DNA from: Hydrotalea sandarakina
Lineage (GTDB): Bacteria; Bacteroidota; Bacteroidia; Chitinophagales; Chitinophagaceae
Assembly (NCBI RefSeq): GCF_003254115.1
Contig: NZ_QKZV01000008.1
Location: forward strand, 1-59,296
Length of the DNA stretch: 59,296 nt
Direction: 5' to 3'
Shown here: piece after piece, positions 19,941 through 29,007 of the stretch
Numbering within the stretch: the first letter of the stretch is position 1
How the letters are laid out: every line of letters starts with the position of its first letter
The notes under the pieces: generated by a model
What the model saw: the letters and a program-made list of their open reading frames with translations, nothing else
The model's database searches: none
What the model was told of the DNA's origin: nothing
Program-made: the position numbers and the translations under genes

Positions 19941-20996
19941 TTACTTTTTTGCAGGCATTAATCCCAATGCCTGCATTTTTTTATGCACCAGGTAAAACCA
20001 TATTGGCGGTATTAAACTTAAAAGCATCATACCCGGATAACCTGTTGGCATTTGTGGCGATTGTGGCTGATGCCGCAAAATTTGGTATTTACGAGATGCC
20101 AAATAATGATGGTCGCTATGACGACTTAATTCAAACAACATCAATCGCCCAATTACATGATTACTATTCCAACTATGCCAAGGCATTGTTCTTTCAAACT
20201 GCCCACTGGTTTGTAATTTGCGAAGCAGACCATAATGTTCTATATAATTTACTGTTTCCAGCAACAAGAAACCAATTATGGCGGCAGCTATGTAGTATAA
20301 TGTAACAATTCCACCAACCGTTACATACAAAAATACCAGCCATAAAACTTGCAACAATTGTAACTGTAACATTTCATTTTTATAGTGTATAATGGGCAAT
20401 CCTTGCTTTTTCATTTGCTTGTTTACTATTCGCCAGGCATTTATATAAGTACCTGTTACACTTCTTAACCAAAACCGGTAAACTGAAGTATGCAAAGGGG
20501 CCGTGCTGGGATCATATGGAGTAGCTACCCATTTATGATGTCCACGATTATGTTCAATAAAAAAATGGGTATATAAGCTGGTTAATAATGCAGCTTTTGC
20601 CAGCAATTGCTCATAACGATTAGAACGATGCCCCAATTCATGCGCCACATTTATACCGAACGTACCACATAATAAACCCATGGTAGCAATGCGAGCAATA
20701 ATAACCTGTAAAGGCAAATCTGGCAATTGCATGCTTCGTAAAAATTGTACCAATAACAAATAATGTAAAACAACTGCTACGTACAATATTATATCGTACA
20801 TATGGTCATTTTTAGCCACTTGCTCCTCTTGTTCCGTAAGATTGGTGATATCGGGCTTTAAGGTAAGTTCCACCAAAGGAATGAATACCCAAGCATACAA
20901 CAAAGCACCCCAACACCAAAAATTGGTATGTGTGAATGCCATAAAGGCCAGAAAAAACAGTATAAATGAGATGGTATATTTTAGCCAATGCTTCAT
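19941..20996 (-). CDS. AlkB-type integral-membrane alkane/fatty-acid monooxygenase
   Basis: A 351-aa membrane di-iron hydroxylase predicted to oxidise the terminal carbon of an alkane or related chain. I start at 20996 (MKHWLKYTISF), where the first membrane helix begins, not 21044. The eight-His signature is complete: HELGH at 119-123, HNRGHH at 149-154, and HSDHH at 293-297, with the AlkB-specific NYIEHYG at 250-256 and MPTGYPGMM near 316-324. These last two fit alkane 1-monooxygenase better than acyl-lipid desaturases. Five or six membrane helices are expected. No rubredoxin, its reductase or alkane-responsive regulator lies nearby, so electrons must come from elsewhere and the natural substrate is open. 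Confidence 0.87.
   Translation of the reverse strand: MKHWLKYTISFILFFLAFMAFTHTNFWCWGALLYAWVFIPLVELTLKPDITNLTEQEEQVAKNDHMYDIILYVAVVLHYLLLVQFLRSMQLPDLPLQVIIARIATMGLLCGTFGINVAHELGHRSNRYEQLLAKAALLTSLYTHFFIEHNRGHHKWVATPYDPSTAPLHTSVYRFWLRSVTGTYINAWRIVNKQMKKQGLPIIHYKNEMLQLQLLQVLWLVFLYVTVGGIVTLYYIAAAIIGFLLLETVNYIEHYGLLRKLQTSGQFERTMPWHSWNSNHVIGRLMLFELSRHSDHHYLASRKYQILRHQPQSPQMPTGYPGMMLLSLIPPIWFYLVHKKMQALGLMPAKK
19950..19982 (+). terminator. acs intrinsic terminator inside the alkB-like coding end
   Basis: TGCAGGCATT (19950-19959) pairs perfectly with AATGCCTGCA (19966-19975) around a 6-nt loop and is followed by seven T residues on the plus strand. It terminates acs, yet lies within the last codons of the convergent monooxygenase gene, encoding part of its MQALGLMPA tail. 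Confidence 0.85.
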
Positions 20997-21018
20997 AACG
21001 AACGTTAATTTACGAAAA

Positions 21019-21052
21019 TTTGGTTCGTGAATACAGAATTCCAATATCTTTA
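21019..21052 (+). promoter_or_regulatory. Possible promoter of the POT transporter gene
   Basis: TTTG (21019-21022) and TATCTTTA (21045-21052, one mismatch to TAnnTTTG) are separated by 22 bases, one more than usual, and lie just before the ATG at 21071. Tentative. Confidence 0.3.
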
Positions 21053-21070
21053 AAACCTTAAAATTGCACT

Positions 21071-22516
21071 ATGAGTGAATTAAAAGAAACGATTGCCCCT
21101 AAACCCCGAATGCCAAAATCGGTGCCTTACATTATTGGTAATGAAGCAGCCGAACGCTTTAGTTTTTATGGCATACGATCAATTTTAGCAACTTTTCTGG
21201 TTGCCCAATTTTTTAATCCTACCCAAAATCCGGCATTAACCGCCACTGCGGAAGCACAAAGTAATGAGCTTACCCACATTTTCGTATCGCTTGCTTATGT
21301 TATGCCTTTAGTAGGCGGTATTATTGCAGATTGGTTTTTTGGCAAATACCTGGTGATTTTCTATGTATCTATTTTGTATTCTTTAGGAAATTTAACCTTA
21401 GCACTTTCCACCCATAATCTTTCCCTATTCAATATTGGATTGGTAATTATTGCAGTAGCTGCAGGAGGAATAAAATCCTGTGTTTCAGCCAATGTTGGCG
21501 ACCAATTTGATAAATCGAACCAAAGCCTAATGAGTAAAGTTTATGGCTGGTTTTATTTTAGCATTAATGCGGGCTCAGTATTTTCTACTTTAATCATCCC
21601 TATTCTCTATAAATCATTTGGCCCCTCAGTAGCATTTGGCGTACCGGGCATTTTAATGGTGTTAGCTACATTTATTTTTTGGTTAGGCCGAAAAAAATAT
21701 GTTCGAGTTCCTCCTGCAGGCATTAAAAAAGAAAACTATGCATTTATTATGGTGACTTACTTGGTTAAAGCCCTTAGTAATAGAAATGGCAAAACCATTT
21801 GGGAAGCAGTAGGCGAAACGTATAGCGCAGAAGCTATTGATGGTGTAAAAGCAGTAAACCGGGTATTGATGGTATTTGCCTTTGTGCCAATTTTTTGGGC
21901 AATGTGGGACCAAAGTCTTTCAGAATGGGTATTACAGGCCACAAAATTAGACCTGAATATTTTCGGCAAAACTTTCTTGCCCGAGCAAATTCAAACTGTA
22001 AACCCCTTGTTTTTATTAATCATGATTCCCATTTTTACCTATGGTGTTTATCCATTTGTTGAAAAAATTGGTATTAAGGTAACTCCGCTTAGAAAAATTG
22101 GCGCAGGCTTATTTTTAACCGGTGCATCATTCGTCATTATTGCATTAATTCAAACCAATATCGATCATGGTGGAAAGCCCAGTGTTTGGTGGCAAATCTT
22201 AGCTTATGCTGTTTTATCTGCATCTGAAGTAATGGTTTCCATTACCGGTTTAGAATATGCCTATACCAATTCACCCAAATCAATGAAAAGTACCATGAGT
22301 GCAATTTGGCTGCTAACTGTTGCCGTTGGTAATTTATTTACTGCATTTGTCAATAGTAGTATAGCTTCCGGAGGTATTTTTTCTAAATTCACCGGAGCCA
22401 GTTATTTCTGGTTATTTATAGCCATCTTAGCAGGATTTTTAATTGTGTTCATGGCGGTTGCCAAAATATTACCCGAAAAAAATTATGTATTGGAGGAAGC
22501 CAATTCAGATGTATGA
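21071..22516 (+). CDS. Proton-dependent oligopeptide transporter (POT/PTR2 family)
   Basis: A 481-aa inner-membrane symporter that takes up di- and tripeptides with protons. The proton-coupling ExxER motif is present in helix 1 (E25, E28, R29 in GNEAAERFSFYG), followed by VGGIIADWFFGK, a typical loop 2-3 motif, and KVYGWFYFSINAGS in the helix 4-5 region. About 12-14 membrane helices are evident. The end is cytoplasmic and charged. It is divergent from the AlkB-type gene and closed by a hairpin at 22547. It would complement the periplasmic peptidases elsewhere in the window by importing their products (inference). Confidence 0.94.
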   Translation: MSELKETIAPKPRMPKSVPYIIGNEAAERFSFYGIRSILATFLVAQFFNPTQNPALTATAEAQSNELTHIFVSLAYVMPLVGGIIADWFFGKYLVIFYVSILYSLGNLTLALSTHNLSLFNIGLVIIAVAAGGIKSCVSANVGDQFDKSNQSLMSKVYGWFYFSINAGSVFSTLIIPILYKSFGPSVAFGVPGILMVLATFIFWLGRKKYVRVPPAGIKKENYAFIMVTYLVKALSNRNGKTIWEAVGETYSAEAIDGVKAVNRVLMVFAFVPIFWAMWDQSLSEWVLQATKLDLNIFGKTFLPEQIQTVNPLFLLIMIPIFTYGVYPFVEKIGIKVTPLRKIGAGLFLTGASFVIIALIQTNIDHGGKPSVWWQILAYAVLSASEVMVSITGLEYAYTNSPKSMKSTMSAIWLLTVAVGNLFTAFVNSSIASGGIFSKFTGASYFWLFIAILAGFLIVFMAVAKILPEKNYVLEEANSDV

Positions 22517-22546
22517 ACAAATTCATAAAATTATAAACCCAACCGG

Positions 22547-22572
22547 AAAAGCAGCTGAAAGGCTGCTTTTTT
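22547..22572 (+). terminator. Intrinsic terminator after the POT transporter gene
   Basis: AAAAGCAGC (22547-22555) pairs with GCTGCTTTT (22562-22570) across a 6-nt loop and runs into further T residues, 30 bases after the transporter's stop codon. Confidence 0.85.
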
Positions 22573-22573
22573 A

Positions 22574-22738
22574 ATGCCTTGTTTTATGCCGGCTTTGAAG
22601 AATAATCTGCTACCTTTCTTAGAACGTATTAAATTCGCAACCGATAGTAATGAAGTTTAAAATTTTTTTGTTCATCCATTAGATGAAGAAAGTTTAGCAA
22701 GCAACTTATTATTAGCATTTCAAAAAACAAAACCTTAC
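22574..22738 (+). pseudogene. Possible gene remnant fused in frame to purD start
   Basis: Between the POT terminator and purD, the purD frame reads as protein-like sequence on both sides of one TAA: MPALKNNLLPFLERIKFATD, then SNEV, then the stop at 22658-22660, then FVHPLDEESLASNLLLAFQK running into the purD ATG. The composition looks like coding sequence, for example the C-terminal tail of a lost gene, but I cannot assign a family. It may be plain 5' untranslated sequence. Weak call. Confidence 0.25.
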
Positions 22739-24034
22739 ATGAACATTCTATTATTAGGCAGTGGGGGTCGCGAACACGCATTAGCACAAAAAATTGCAGA
22801 AAGTTACCACTGTCAACAATTATTTATAGCACCCGGCAATCCTGGTACCCAACAAGTGGGCACTAATGTAAACATTGGCATCAATGATTTTGAAGCAATA
22901 CGAAATTTTTGCATTGAACAGAATATAGACATTTTAGTAGTTGGACCTGAAGAACCTTTGGTGAATGGCATTTACGACTTTATGCAACAAACCCATGTTG
23001 ATGGCCAAAAATATTGGGATGGAATTGTTGTAGGACCTTCTAAAAAAGCTGCACAATTAGAAGGCAGTAAAGAGTTTTCAAAACAATTTATGCAGCGGCA
23101 TCATATACCCACCGCTGCCTATGCCAGTTTTACTGCCGAAAATTTTGAAGCCGGCAAACAGTATATTCAACAACATAGCTTACCCATAGTATTAAAAGCG
23201 GATGGCCTTGCCGCAGGAAAAGGGGTAGTTATTTGCAATGATCATACCAGTGCTTTACAGGTATTTGAAAACATGATTCAACATGCGCAATTTGGCAATG
23301 CATCTAAAAAAGTGGTAATAGAAGAATTCCTCACAGGCATTGAACTGAGTGTGTTTGTGCTTACCAATGGGGAAGATTACCAAATAATTGGTCATGCCAA
23401 AGATTATAAGCGCATTGGAGAAGGCGATACAGGTTTAAATACCGGCGGTATGGGTTGCATTAGCCCTGTTCCATTTGTTGATGATGCATTTATGCAAAAA
23501 ATTGAAACCACCATTATTCAACCAACCATTAAAGGGTTACAAGAAGAACAGTTGGTTTACAATGGCTTCATTTTTTTTGGTTTAATTAAAGTTGGCAATA
23601 ATCCTTTTGTAATAGAATACAATTGCCGGATGGGCGACCCGGAAACGGAAGTAGTTATGCCGCGTCTTCAAACCGATTTGGTAGCACTTTTTGCTGCTAT
23701 GCACAATGGCACTTTAGGAGATGCTAATATTAACATTGATAGCAGAACTGCAGCAACTATTGTTGCGGTGAGTGGTGGCTATCCCGAAGCTTATGCTAAA
23801 AACATTCCTATTTATGGCCTAGAAAATATTCCTAAACAAGAAAATATTAAAGTGTTTCACGCCGGCACAACCCTAAATGGCAATCAATTGGTAACCAACG
23901 GAGGAAGGGTTTTGGCTGTAACAGCATTAGCCAATCATTTACCCGAAGCTATTAATTTGAGTAAACAAACCTTACAAAACATTACATTTAAAGATATTTA
24001 TTACAGAAAAGACATAGGTTACGAATTTTTATAA
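22739..24034 (+). CDS. purD: Phosphoribosylamine-glycine ligase (GAR synthetase)
   Basis: A 431-aa ATP-grasp enzyme for step two of purine synthesis, joining glycine to 5-phosphoribosylamine. The N-terminal nucleotide fold MNILLLGSGGREHALAQKI is diagnostic. KADGLAAGKGVVIC, EEFLTGIELS and the metal-binding EYNCRMGDPETE follow in family order. Length is standard and nothing is missing. It stands alone, not in a pur operon. The nearest downstream gene, mreB, starts 234 bases later and has its own likely promoter. Confidence 0.97.
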   Translation: MNILLLGSGGREHALAQKIAESYHCQQLFIAPGNPGTQQVGTNVNIGINDFEAIRNFCIEQNIDILVVGPEEPLVNGIYDFMQQTHVDGQKYWDGIVVGPSKKAAQLEGSKEFSKQFMQRHHIPTAAYASFTAENFEAGKQYIQQHSLPIVLKADGLAAGKGVVICNDHTSALQVFENMIQHAQFGNASKKVVIEEFLTGIELSVFVLTNGEDYQIIGHAKDYKRIGEGDTGLNTGGMGCISPVPFVDDAFMQKIETTIIQPTIKGLQEEQLVYNGFIFFGLIKVGNNPFVIEYNCRMGDPETEVVMPRLQTDLVALFAAMHNGTLGDANINIDSRTAATIVAVSGGYPEAYAKNIPIYGLENIPKQENIKVFHAGTTLNGNQLVTNGGRVLAVTALANHLPEAINLSKQTLQNITFKDIYYRKDIGYEFL

Positions 24035-24199
24035 AACTGGCATGATTATTCGTATTTTCTGAGCCAATAAAACAACAAAATTTGCGTTAGGTAGGTTAGA
24101 ATTGTCTTGCCAATCAGCATTTTAACACTTGCTGCATTTTTTGTGAAAAAAACTTTTTTCAATAAAACAAAAAATGCTGGTAATAAAAATGCAAATGGC

Positions 24200-24231
24200 T
24201 TTGATAGTTCACTTTTTTTCACACACCTTTG
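24200..24231 (+). promoter_or_regulatory. Likely promoter of the mreB cluster
   Basis: TTTG (24200-24203), a 20-base spacer and CACCTTTG (24224-24231, one mismatch to TAnnTTTG) fit the Bacteroidota -33/-7 layout, 37 bases upstream of the mreB ATG. The rest of the 234-bp gap between purD and mreB is AT-rich with nothing else I can name. Confidence 0.5.
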
Positions 24232-24268
24232 CAACTAATTTATTCAACCATAGAGAATCACTATTTAC

Positions 24269-25294
24269 ATGGGAGTTTTTAACTTTTTAACCCAGGAAAT
24301 TGCCATCGATTTGGGTACTGCTAATACCCTTATTATTCATAACGATGAAATTGTTGTGAATGAGCCTAGTATTGTTGCCTTAAACCGTAATAACCCCAAG
24401 GAGGTTTTAGCGGTTGGAAAAAAGGCCTTACTAATGCACGAAAAAACCCATGAAAGTATTAGAACCGTTAGGCCGCTAAAAGATGGTGTAATTGCCGACT
24501 TTAATGCTGCCGAATTAATGATTCGGGAATTAATAAAATTAGTATATCCCAAAAAGCCACTTTTTCCACCCAGTTGGCGCATGGTAATTTGCATACCTTC
24601 ATCTATTACCGAGGTTGAAAAACGTGCGGTACGCGATAGTGCTGAACAAGCCGGAGCCAAAGAAGTGTATATGATTCACGAACCGATGGCTGCTGCACTT
24701 GGTATTGGTATTGATGTTGAAGAACCCGTAGGAAACATGATTATTGATATTGGTGGTGGTACTACCGGTATAACCGTTATTGCTTTGGCGGGTATTGTTT
24801 GCGACCAATCCATACGTATTGCAGGTGATGAATTTACAGCAGATATAATGGAAGCACTTCGCCGTTACCACAGCCTGCTTATTGGTGAACGTACTGCTGA
24901 GCAAATTAAAATAAATGTGGGTGCCGCCATGAAAGACCTTGACAATCCACCGGATGATATGCCGGTAAACGGTCGCGACTTGGTAACCGGTATTCCCAAA
25001 CAAATCATGGTAAGCTACCAAGAAATTGCTGAAGCATTGGATAAAAGTATTTTTAAAATTGAAGAGGCCATTTTAAAAGCATTAGAAACTACGCCACCGG
25101 AATTGGCCGGCGATATTTACCGTCGCGGGCTTTACTTAACAGGCGGCGGAGCGCTTTTACGTGGGTTAGATAAACGTTTAAGTGCAAAAATTAAATTACC
25201 CGTTCATGTAGCCGACGATCCATTAAAAAGCGTTGTACGTGGCACAGGGCTGGCACTAAAGAACTATCAGCGTTTCCCATTCATTATGCGTTAG
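24269..25294 (+). CDS. mreB: Rod shape-determining actin homologue MreB
   Basis: A 341-aa actin-like ATPase that forms filaments under the inner membrane and guides lateral wall synthesis. The N-terminal segment MGVFNFLTQEIAIDLGTANT carries phosphate loop 1. IDIGGGTTGITVIA is phosphate loop 2, and LTGGGALLRGLD is the adenosine motif. PSSITEVEKRAVRDSAEQAG is typical of MreB. Length is normal. It opens a five-gene cluster (mreB, mreC, mreD, PBP2, rodA), the full core of the elongasome, so the organism should be rod-shaped at least in part of its life cycle. Confidence 0.98.
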   Translation: MGVFNFLTQEIAIDLGTANTLIIHNDEIVVNEPSIVALNRNNPKEVLAVGKKALLMHEKTHESIRTVRPLKDGVIADFNAAELMIRELIKLVYPKKPLFPPSWRMVICIPSSITEVEKRAVRDSAEQAGAKEVYMIHEPMAAALGIGIDVEEPVGNMIIDIGGGTTGITVIALAGIVCDQSIRIAGDEFTADIMEALRRYHSLLIGERTAEQIKINVGAAMKDLDNPPDDMPVNGRDLVTGIPKQIMVSYQEIAEALDKSIFKIEEAILKALETTPPELAGDIYRRGLYLTGGGALLRGLDKRLSAKIKLPVHVADDPLKSVVRGTGLALKNYQRFPFIMR

Positions 25295-25321
25295 CCGTAT
25301 AACTGTACATAGTAAGCACTT

Positions 25322-25329
25322 TAAATTTG
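25322..25329 (+). promoter_or_regulatory. Possible internal -7 box before mreC
   Basis: TAAATTTG matches TAnnTTTG exactly in the 87-bp gap between mreB and mreC, 52 bases before the mreC ATG. The -33 region is not convincing. It may give mreC-rodA a second transcript. Confidence 0.35.
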
Positions 25330-25381
25330 TGTTGATATGTAATTTTATCGGTTTTTTAAAGTAGCTTCCACATTTCGGAAA

Positions 25382-26233
25382 ATGAAAAATATTTTTCTTT
25401 TTATACGGCGCTTCTTCGTGTTTATCTGCTTTATCATTTTACAGATAATCAGCATGGTATTTCTTTCAAAATACAGCCAAACCCATGAAGCTTTTTTTAG
25501 TGCCGTAACAGGCGATGTTACCGGGAAAATATATACAAAGTTTAATGATGTGTACAGCTATTTCTCTCTTCGCAAAATCAATCAGCAACTTGCTGAAGAA
25601 AATGCCGCTTTACGAAACCGCCTAAAATCTGATTTTCAAATACCGGATACCGGAAAATTCATTTTTACCGATACACTTAAAATTGATTCATTACAAAAAA
25701 CCCGCAAATATTTATTTCTACCGGCCCGAGTTGTGGGTAATTCAGTTAGTTCTCAAACCAACTATTTAACCTTGCAAAGAGGAAGTAATGGTGGAGTAAA
25801 AAAAGGGATGGCTGTTATGGGCCCACAAGGTATTGTTGGCGTTGTGGTTGATGTAAGCCCCAACTACAGCAGGGTTATGAGTTTGTTACATCGCAACAGC
25901 CGCGTAAGTGCCATGCTAAAAAAAGATAATAGCTTTGGTAGCATTGAATGGGATGGCGATAGCCCTAATGAATTAACATTACGCAATATTTCTAAGGGTA
26001 CTACCGTAAACAAAGGCGATACCGTTGTAACCAGCAGTTATTCGGCCAATTTCCCTCCCGGGTTAATGATTGGAACCGTAAGTGGTACAGAAAATGAGGC
26101 CTCATCTAACTTTTACACGTTAAAAGTAAAGCCGGCTACCAATTTCTTTACCCTTCAATATGTGTATGTAATTGCCAACAAATACTATAATGAGCAAACC
26201 AGCTTGGAAAACAATAAACTGAAAAATGAGTAA
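25382..26233 (+). CDS. mreC: Rod shape-determining protein MreC
   Basis: A 283-aa bitopic protein that links MreB filaments to periplasmic wall enzymes and activates PBP2. It has a short cytoplasmic arm, one membrane helix at about 8-28, a coiled coil at about 60-75 (KINQQLAEENAALRNRLK), then two beta domains with the conserved GVKKGMAVMGPQGIVGVVV and SRVMSLLHRNSRVSAML stretches. Length is typical. Its last codons overlap the mreD start by 8 bases, so translation is coupled. Confidence 0.95.
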   Translation: MKNIFLFIRRFFVFICFIILQIISMVFLSKYSQTHEAFFSAVTGDVTGKIYTKFNDVYSYFSLRKINQQLAEENAALRNRLKSDFQIPDTGKFIFTDTLKIDSLQKTRKYLFLPARVVGNSVSSQTNYLTLQRGSNGGVKKGMAVMGPQGIVGVVVDVSPNYSRVMSLLHRNSRVSAMLKKDNSFGSIEWDGDSPNELTLRNISKGTTVNKGDTVVTSSYSANFPPGLMIGTVSGTENEASSNFYTLKVKPATNFFTLQYVYVIANKYYNEQTSLENNKLKNE

Positions 26234-26759
26234 CCTCATCAAAAATATTATCCGTTTTATCCTGTTCATTTTGGTGCAAGTATTTGTGCTGAATCGCATT
26301 CCGCCCATACACCAGTTTATTGTACCATACGTTTATTTTTTATTCATCCTTTGGTTGCCATTTTCAATCAATCGTCTTTTCTTACTGTTCACAGGTTTTG
26401 TTTTTGGCCTTTGCTTAGATTATTTTACCGGCACACCGGGCTTACATGCCGCTTGCTGCACTTTAATTGCTTACATACGCCCTTTTTTACTAAACATTTT
26501 AATACCCCAGGAAACCACTGAGCAAAGCTATTTAGAACCATCCATCAAAAGCATGGGATGGGCACCTTATAGTTTATACGTATTATTACTAACCATCATT
26601 CACAACACTTACCTTACATTAATTGAATGGTTGCAATTTGGAAACCTATTGTATTTTTTAGGAAAAGTAGCCGGTACTACAGCCATTAGTTTGTTACTCA
26701 TTTTCATTACCGAAATGCTGTTTTTCCGAAAAGCCAAATACCGCACCAATGCTGCTTAA
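26226..26759 (+). CDS. mreD: Rod shape-determining membrane protein MreD
   Basis: A 177-aa integral membrane protein with about five hydrophobic helices (for example FVLNRIPPIHQFIVPYVYF and LFTGFVFGLCLDYF). GLCLDYFTGTPGLHAACCTL is the usual conserved MreD loop with its Asp. It partners MreC in the elongasome. The start overlaps mreC by 8 bases. A 139-bp gap follows before the PBP2 gene, with no clear terminator, so the cluster may continue as one unit. Confidence 0.92.
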   Translation: MSNLIKNIIRFILFILVQVFVLNRIPPIHQFIVPYVYFLFILWLPFSINRLFLLFTGFVFGLCLDYFTGTPGLHAACCTLIAYIRPFLLNILIPQETTEQSYLEPSIKSMGWAPYSLYVLLLTIIHNTYLTLIEWLQFGNLLYFLGKVAGTTAISLLLIFITEMLFFRKAKYRTNAA

Positions 26760-26898
26760 ATTTCATTCAACACAGGTATAGTTTCAAAAGTCAATTACAC
26801 CCAAAATAAATATGCTTTTAGGAAAAGATTATACAGCCATGTGTTGCTTTTGTGCATCTTTGTATTTCTTTATTTAAATTTCAAAATTTCAACAATCA

Positions 26899-29007
26899 AT
26901 GCCGGTATTTAACCAAAGCAGAAGCAGGGTTATACAAATTTTATTTGGGGTGGTGTTTATTATCATAGCGGCACAACTGGTGAATCTGCAAGTATTTTCA
27001 AAAAAATACAAACTGCAGGCAGAAAACAATGCTATTTACCGCAAAGTAATTTACCCCGACCGCGGCATTATTTTCGATAGAAAGAAAAGAAGTCTATTGG
27101 AAAATAGCATTATGTTTGATTTGGTTGTTACCCCCTCAGAAGCAAGAGGAATTGATACTTTAGCGCTTTGTAATTTATTAGAAATAGATACCGCAGAATA
27201 CAAAAAAAGAATGCGGGATATTATTTTTAAGAATACTTCCGTAAGACCAAGTGTGTTTGAACCATTGCTTTCGCAGGAATTGTATGCCCGACTAAGTGAA
27301 AACATATACAAATTCCCCGGATTTGAGCTAAGTGAACGTTCAGTTCGCAGTTATCCTTTACACATTGGTGCAAATTTTTTGGGTTATACGGCTGAAGTAA
27401 ACCCTGCCTTTTTAGCAAAACATAAAGATGAAGGGTACGAAATGGGAGATTATACGGGTATGACCGGACTTGAACGTACTTATGAAAAGGTATTAATGGG
27501 TCAAAGAGGTATTAAGCGCTATATTAAAGATAACCGTAGCCGCATACAAGGTTCGTATGAAAATGGATTATTTGATACTGCTGCCATTGCCGGTAAAAAC
27601 TTATATCTAAGCCTGGATGCTCAATTACAGGCATTGGGTGAAAAATTAATGACCAATAAAGTGGGAAGTATAGTAGCCATTGACCCCAAAACCGGTGGCA
27701 TTTTGTGCATGGTAAGTGCCCCCAGTTATGATCCCAATTATTTAACAGGAAGTGAACGCAGCAAACATTTCAATAAATTATACAAAGACCCCCGCTTGCC
27801 CTTACTCAATCGCGCTATTTATACTACTTATTCCCCGGGTTCAACTTTTAAAACTGTTGTAGGTATTATTGGTTTATCAGAAGGCGTTATCAATGAACGA
27901 TTCTCTGTAGTTTGTAATGGCGCTTTTTGGGGTTGTGGTAATGGCAGACCCAAATGTTTAGATAAGGGAACATTTAACCTTACAACAGCTATTGCCCATA
28001 GTGACAACACCTATTTTGCTACAGTGTATAAACGTATTCTTGACCAACCCCGTTATGGTGGTGCAGATAGTGCATTAAAAGTTTTTAATACCTATGCCTA
28101 CACTTTTGGTCTCGGTCACAAGTTGGGAATTGACCTTCCCGGGGAGCAGCCGGGTAACTTACCTGTTTCATCATATTACCGTAAAATTTTTGGCAAAAAC
28201 TGGAACTCCTGTAACGTTATTTCTAATGCCATTGGACAAGGAGAAGTAAGTACTACCGTTTTGCAGTTGGCCAATGTAATGGCCACAATTGCCAACAAAG
28301 GATGGTATTATACACCCCACATGGTTGACTCGATTGAAGGCAATGAATTTGATGACTTACTGGTACGTTTTAAAGAAAAACATTTTACTGATCGTGAAAT
28401 TCCCGACTCTGTATATGATGCTGTTCAAAATGGTATGCAAGGCGTAATGGAATATGGTACAGGTGCAGCTGCACAAGTACCAGGTATTGTTGTATGTGGC
28501 AAAACAGGTACCGTGCAAAATTATTACCATGGAGTTGCACAAAAAGACCACGCCTTTTTTGGCGCTTTCGCACCGCGCAATAATCCTAAAATCGCTATTG
28601 CCGTTTTGTGTGAAAATGCCGGATTTGGTGCACAATCTGCCGCACCTATTGCCAGTTTAATGATTGAACAATATTTAAAAGATTCAATACCTGAACCCGA
28701 CAGAAAACAAAAAGTTGAGGAAATTGCCAAGTTAAACTTAATACCTGCAAGAATGCGAGCTGAAATGAATAGGCTAGATTCCATTAAAATGAAAAAAGAA
28801 GAGGAAGAACAAAACAGACAAAATATTCAAGAGCAAATTTTGGATTCTACATCAGCCGAAACAACAATGGTTACACAACCTATTGTTGAACCAACTCAAA
28901 AGCCTCAATCCCCGCAAGAGCTTCCTGACAACCATCCAAAATCATGGATGGCCAATTTAATTACAACAGAACATAAAAAAAAGAAAATCACTGATATCAA
29001 TGCCTAA
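26899..29007 (+). CDS. mrdA: Penicillin-binding protein 2 (elongasome transpeptidase)
   Basis: A 702-aa class B PBP that cross-links peptidoglycan during elongation together with RodA. It has an N-terminal membrane helix at about 10-30, a pedestal/dimerisation region (YPDRGIIFDRKKRSLLENS), and a transpeptidase domain with Ser315-T-F-Lys318 (nucleophile), SDN at 368-370 and KTG at 535-537. About 90 residues follow the catalytic domain: a charged helix (KKEEEEQNRQN) and a Pro/Gln-rich end. The tail is long for MrdA but similar tails are frequent in Bacteroidota. The stop overlaps the rodA start by 8 bases. Confidence 0.96.
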   Translation: MPVFNQSRSRVIQILFGVVFIIIAAQLVNLQVFSKKYKLQAENNAIYRKVIYPDRGIIFDRKKRSLLENSIMFDLVVTPSEARGIDTLALCNLLEIDTAEYKKRMRDIIFKNTSVRPSVFEPLLSQELYARLSENIYKFPGFELSERSVRSYPLHIGANFLGYTAEVNPAFLAKHKDEGYEMGDYTGMTGLERTYEKVLMGQRGIKRYIKDNRSRIQGSYENGLFDTAAIAGKNLYLSLDAQLQALGEKLMTNKVGSIVAIDPKTGGILCMVSAPSYDPNYLTGSERSKHFNKLYKDPRLPLLNRAIYTTYSPGSTFKTVVGIIGLSEGVINERFSVVCNGAFWGCGNGRPKCLDKGTFNLTTAIAHSDNTYFATVYKRILDQPRYGGADSALKVFNTYAYTFGLGHKLGIDLPGEQPGNLPVSSYYRKIFGKNWNSCNVISNAIGQGEVSTTVLQLANVMATIANKGWYYTPHMVDSIEGNEFDDLLVRFKEKHFTDREIPDSVYDAVQNGMQGVMEYGTGAAAQVPGIVVCGKTGTVQNYYHGVAQKDHAFFGAFAPRNNPKIAIAVLCENAGFGAQSAAPIASLMIEQYLKDSIPEPDRKQKVEEIAKLNLIPARMRAEMNRLDSIKMKKEEEEQNRQNIQEQILDSTSAETTMVTQPIVEPTQKPQSPQELPDNHPKSWMANLITTEHKKKKITDINA

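Noticed and set aside
24046-24234. 62-aa minus-strand open frame between purD and mreB
   Set aside because: It overlaps the likely mreB promoter, is Lys/Leu/Phe-rich in the way random AT-rich frames are, and shows no family feature.
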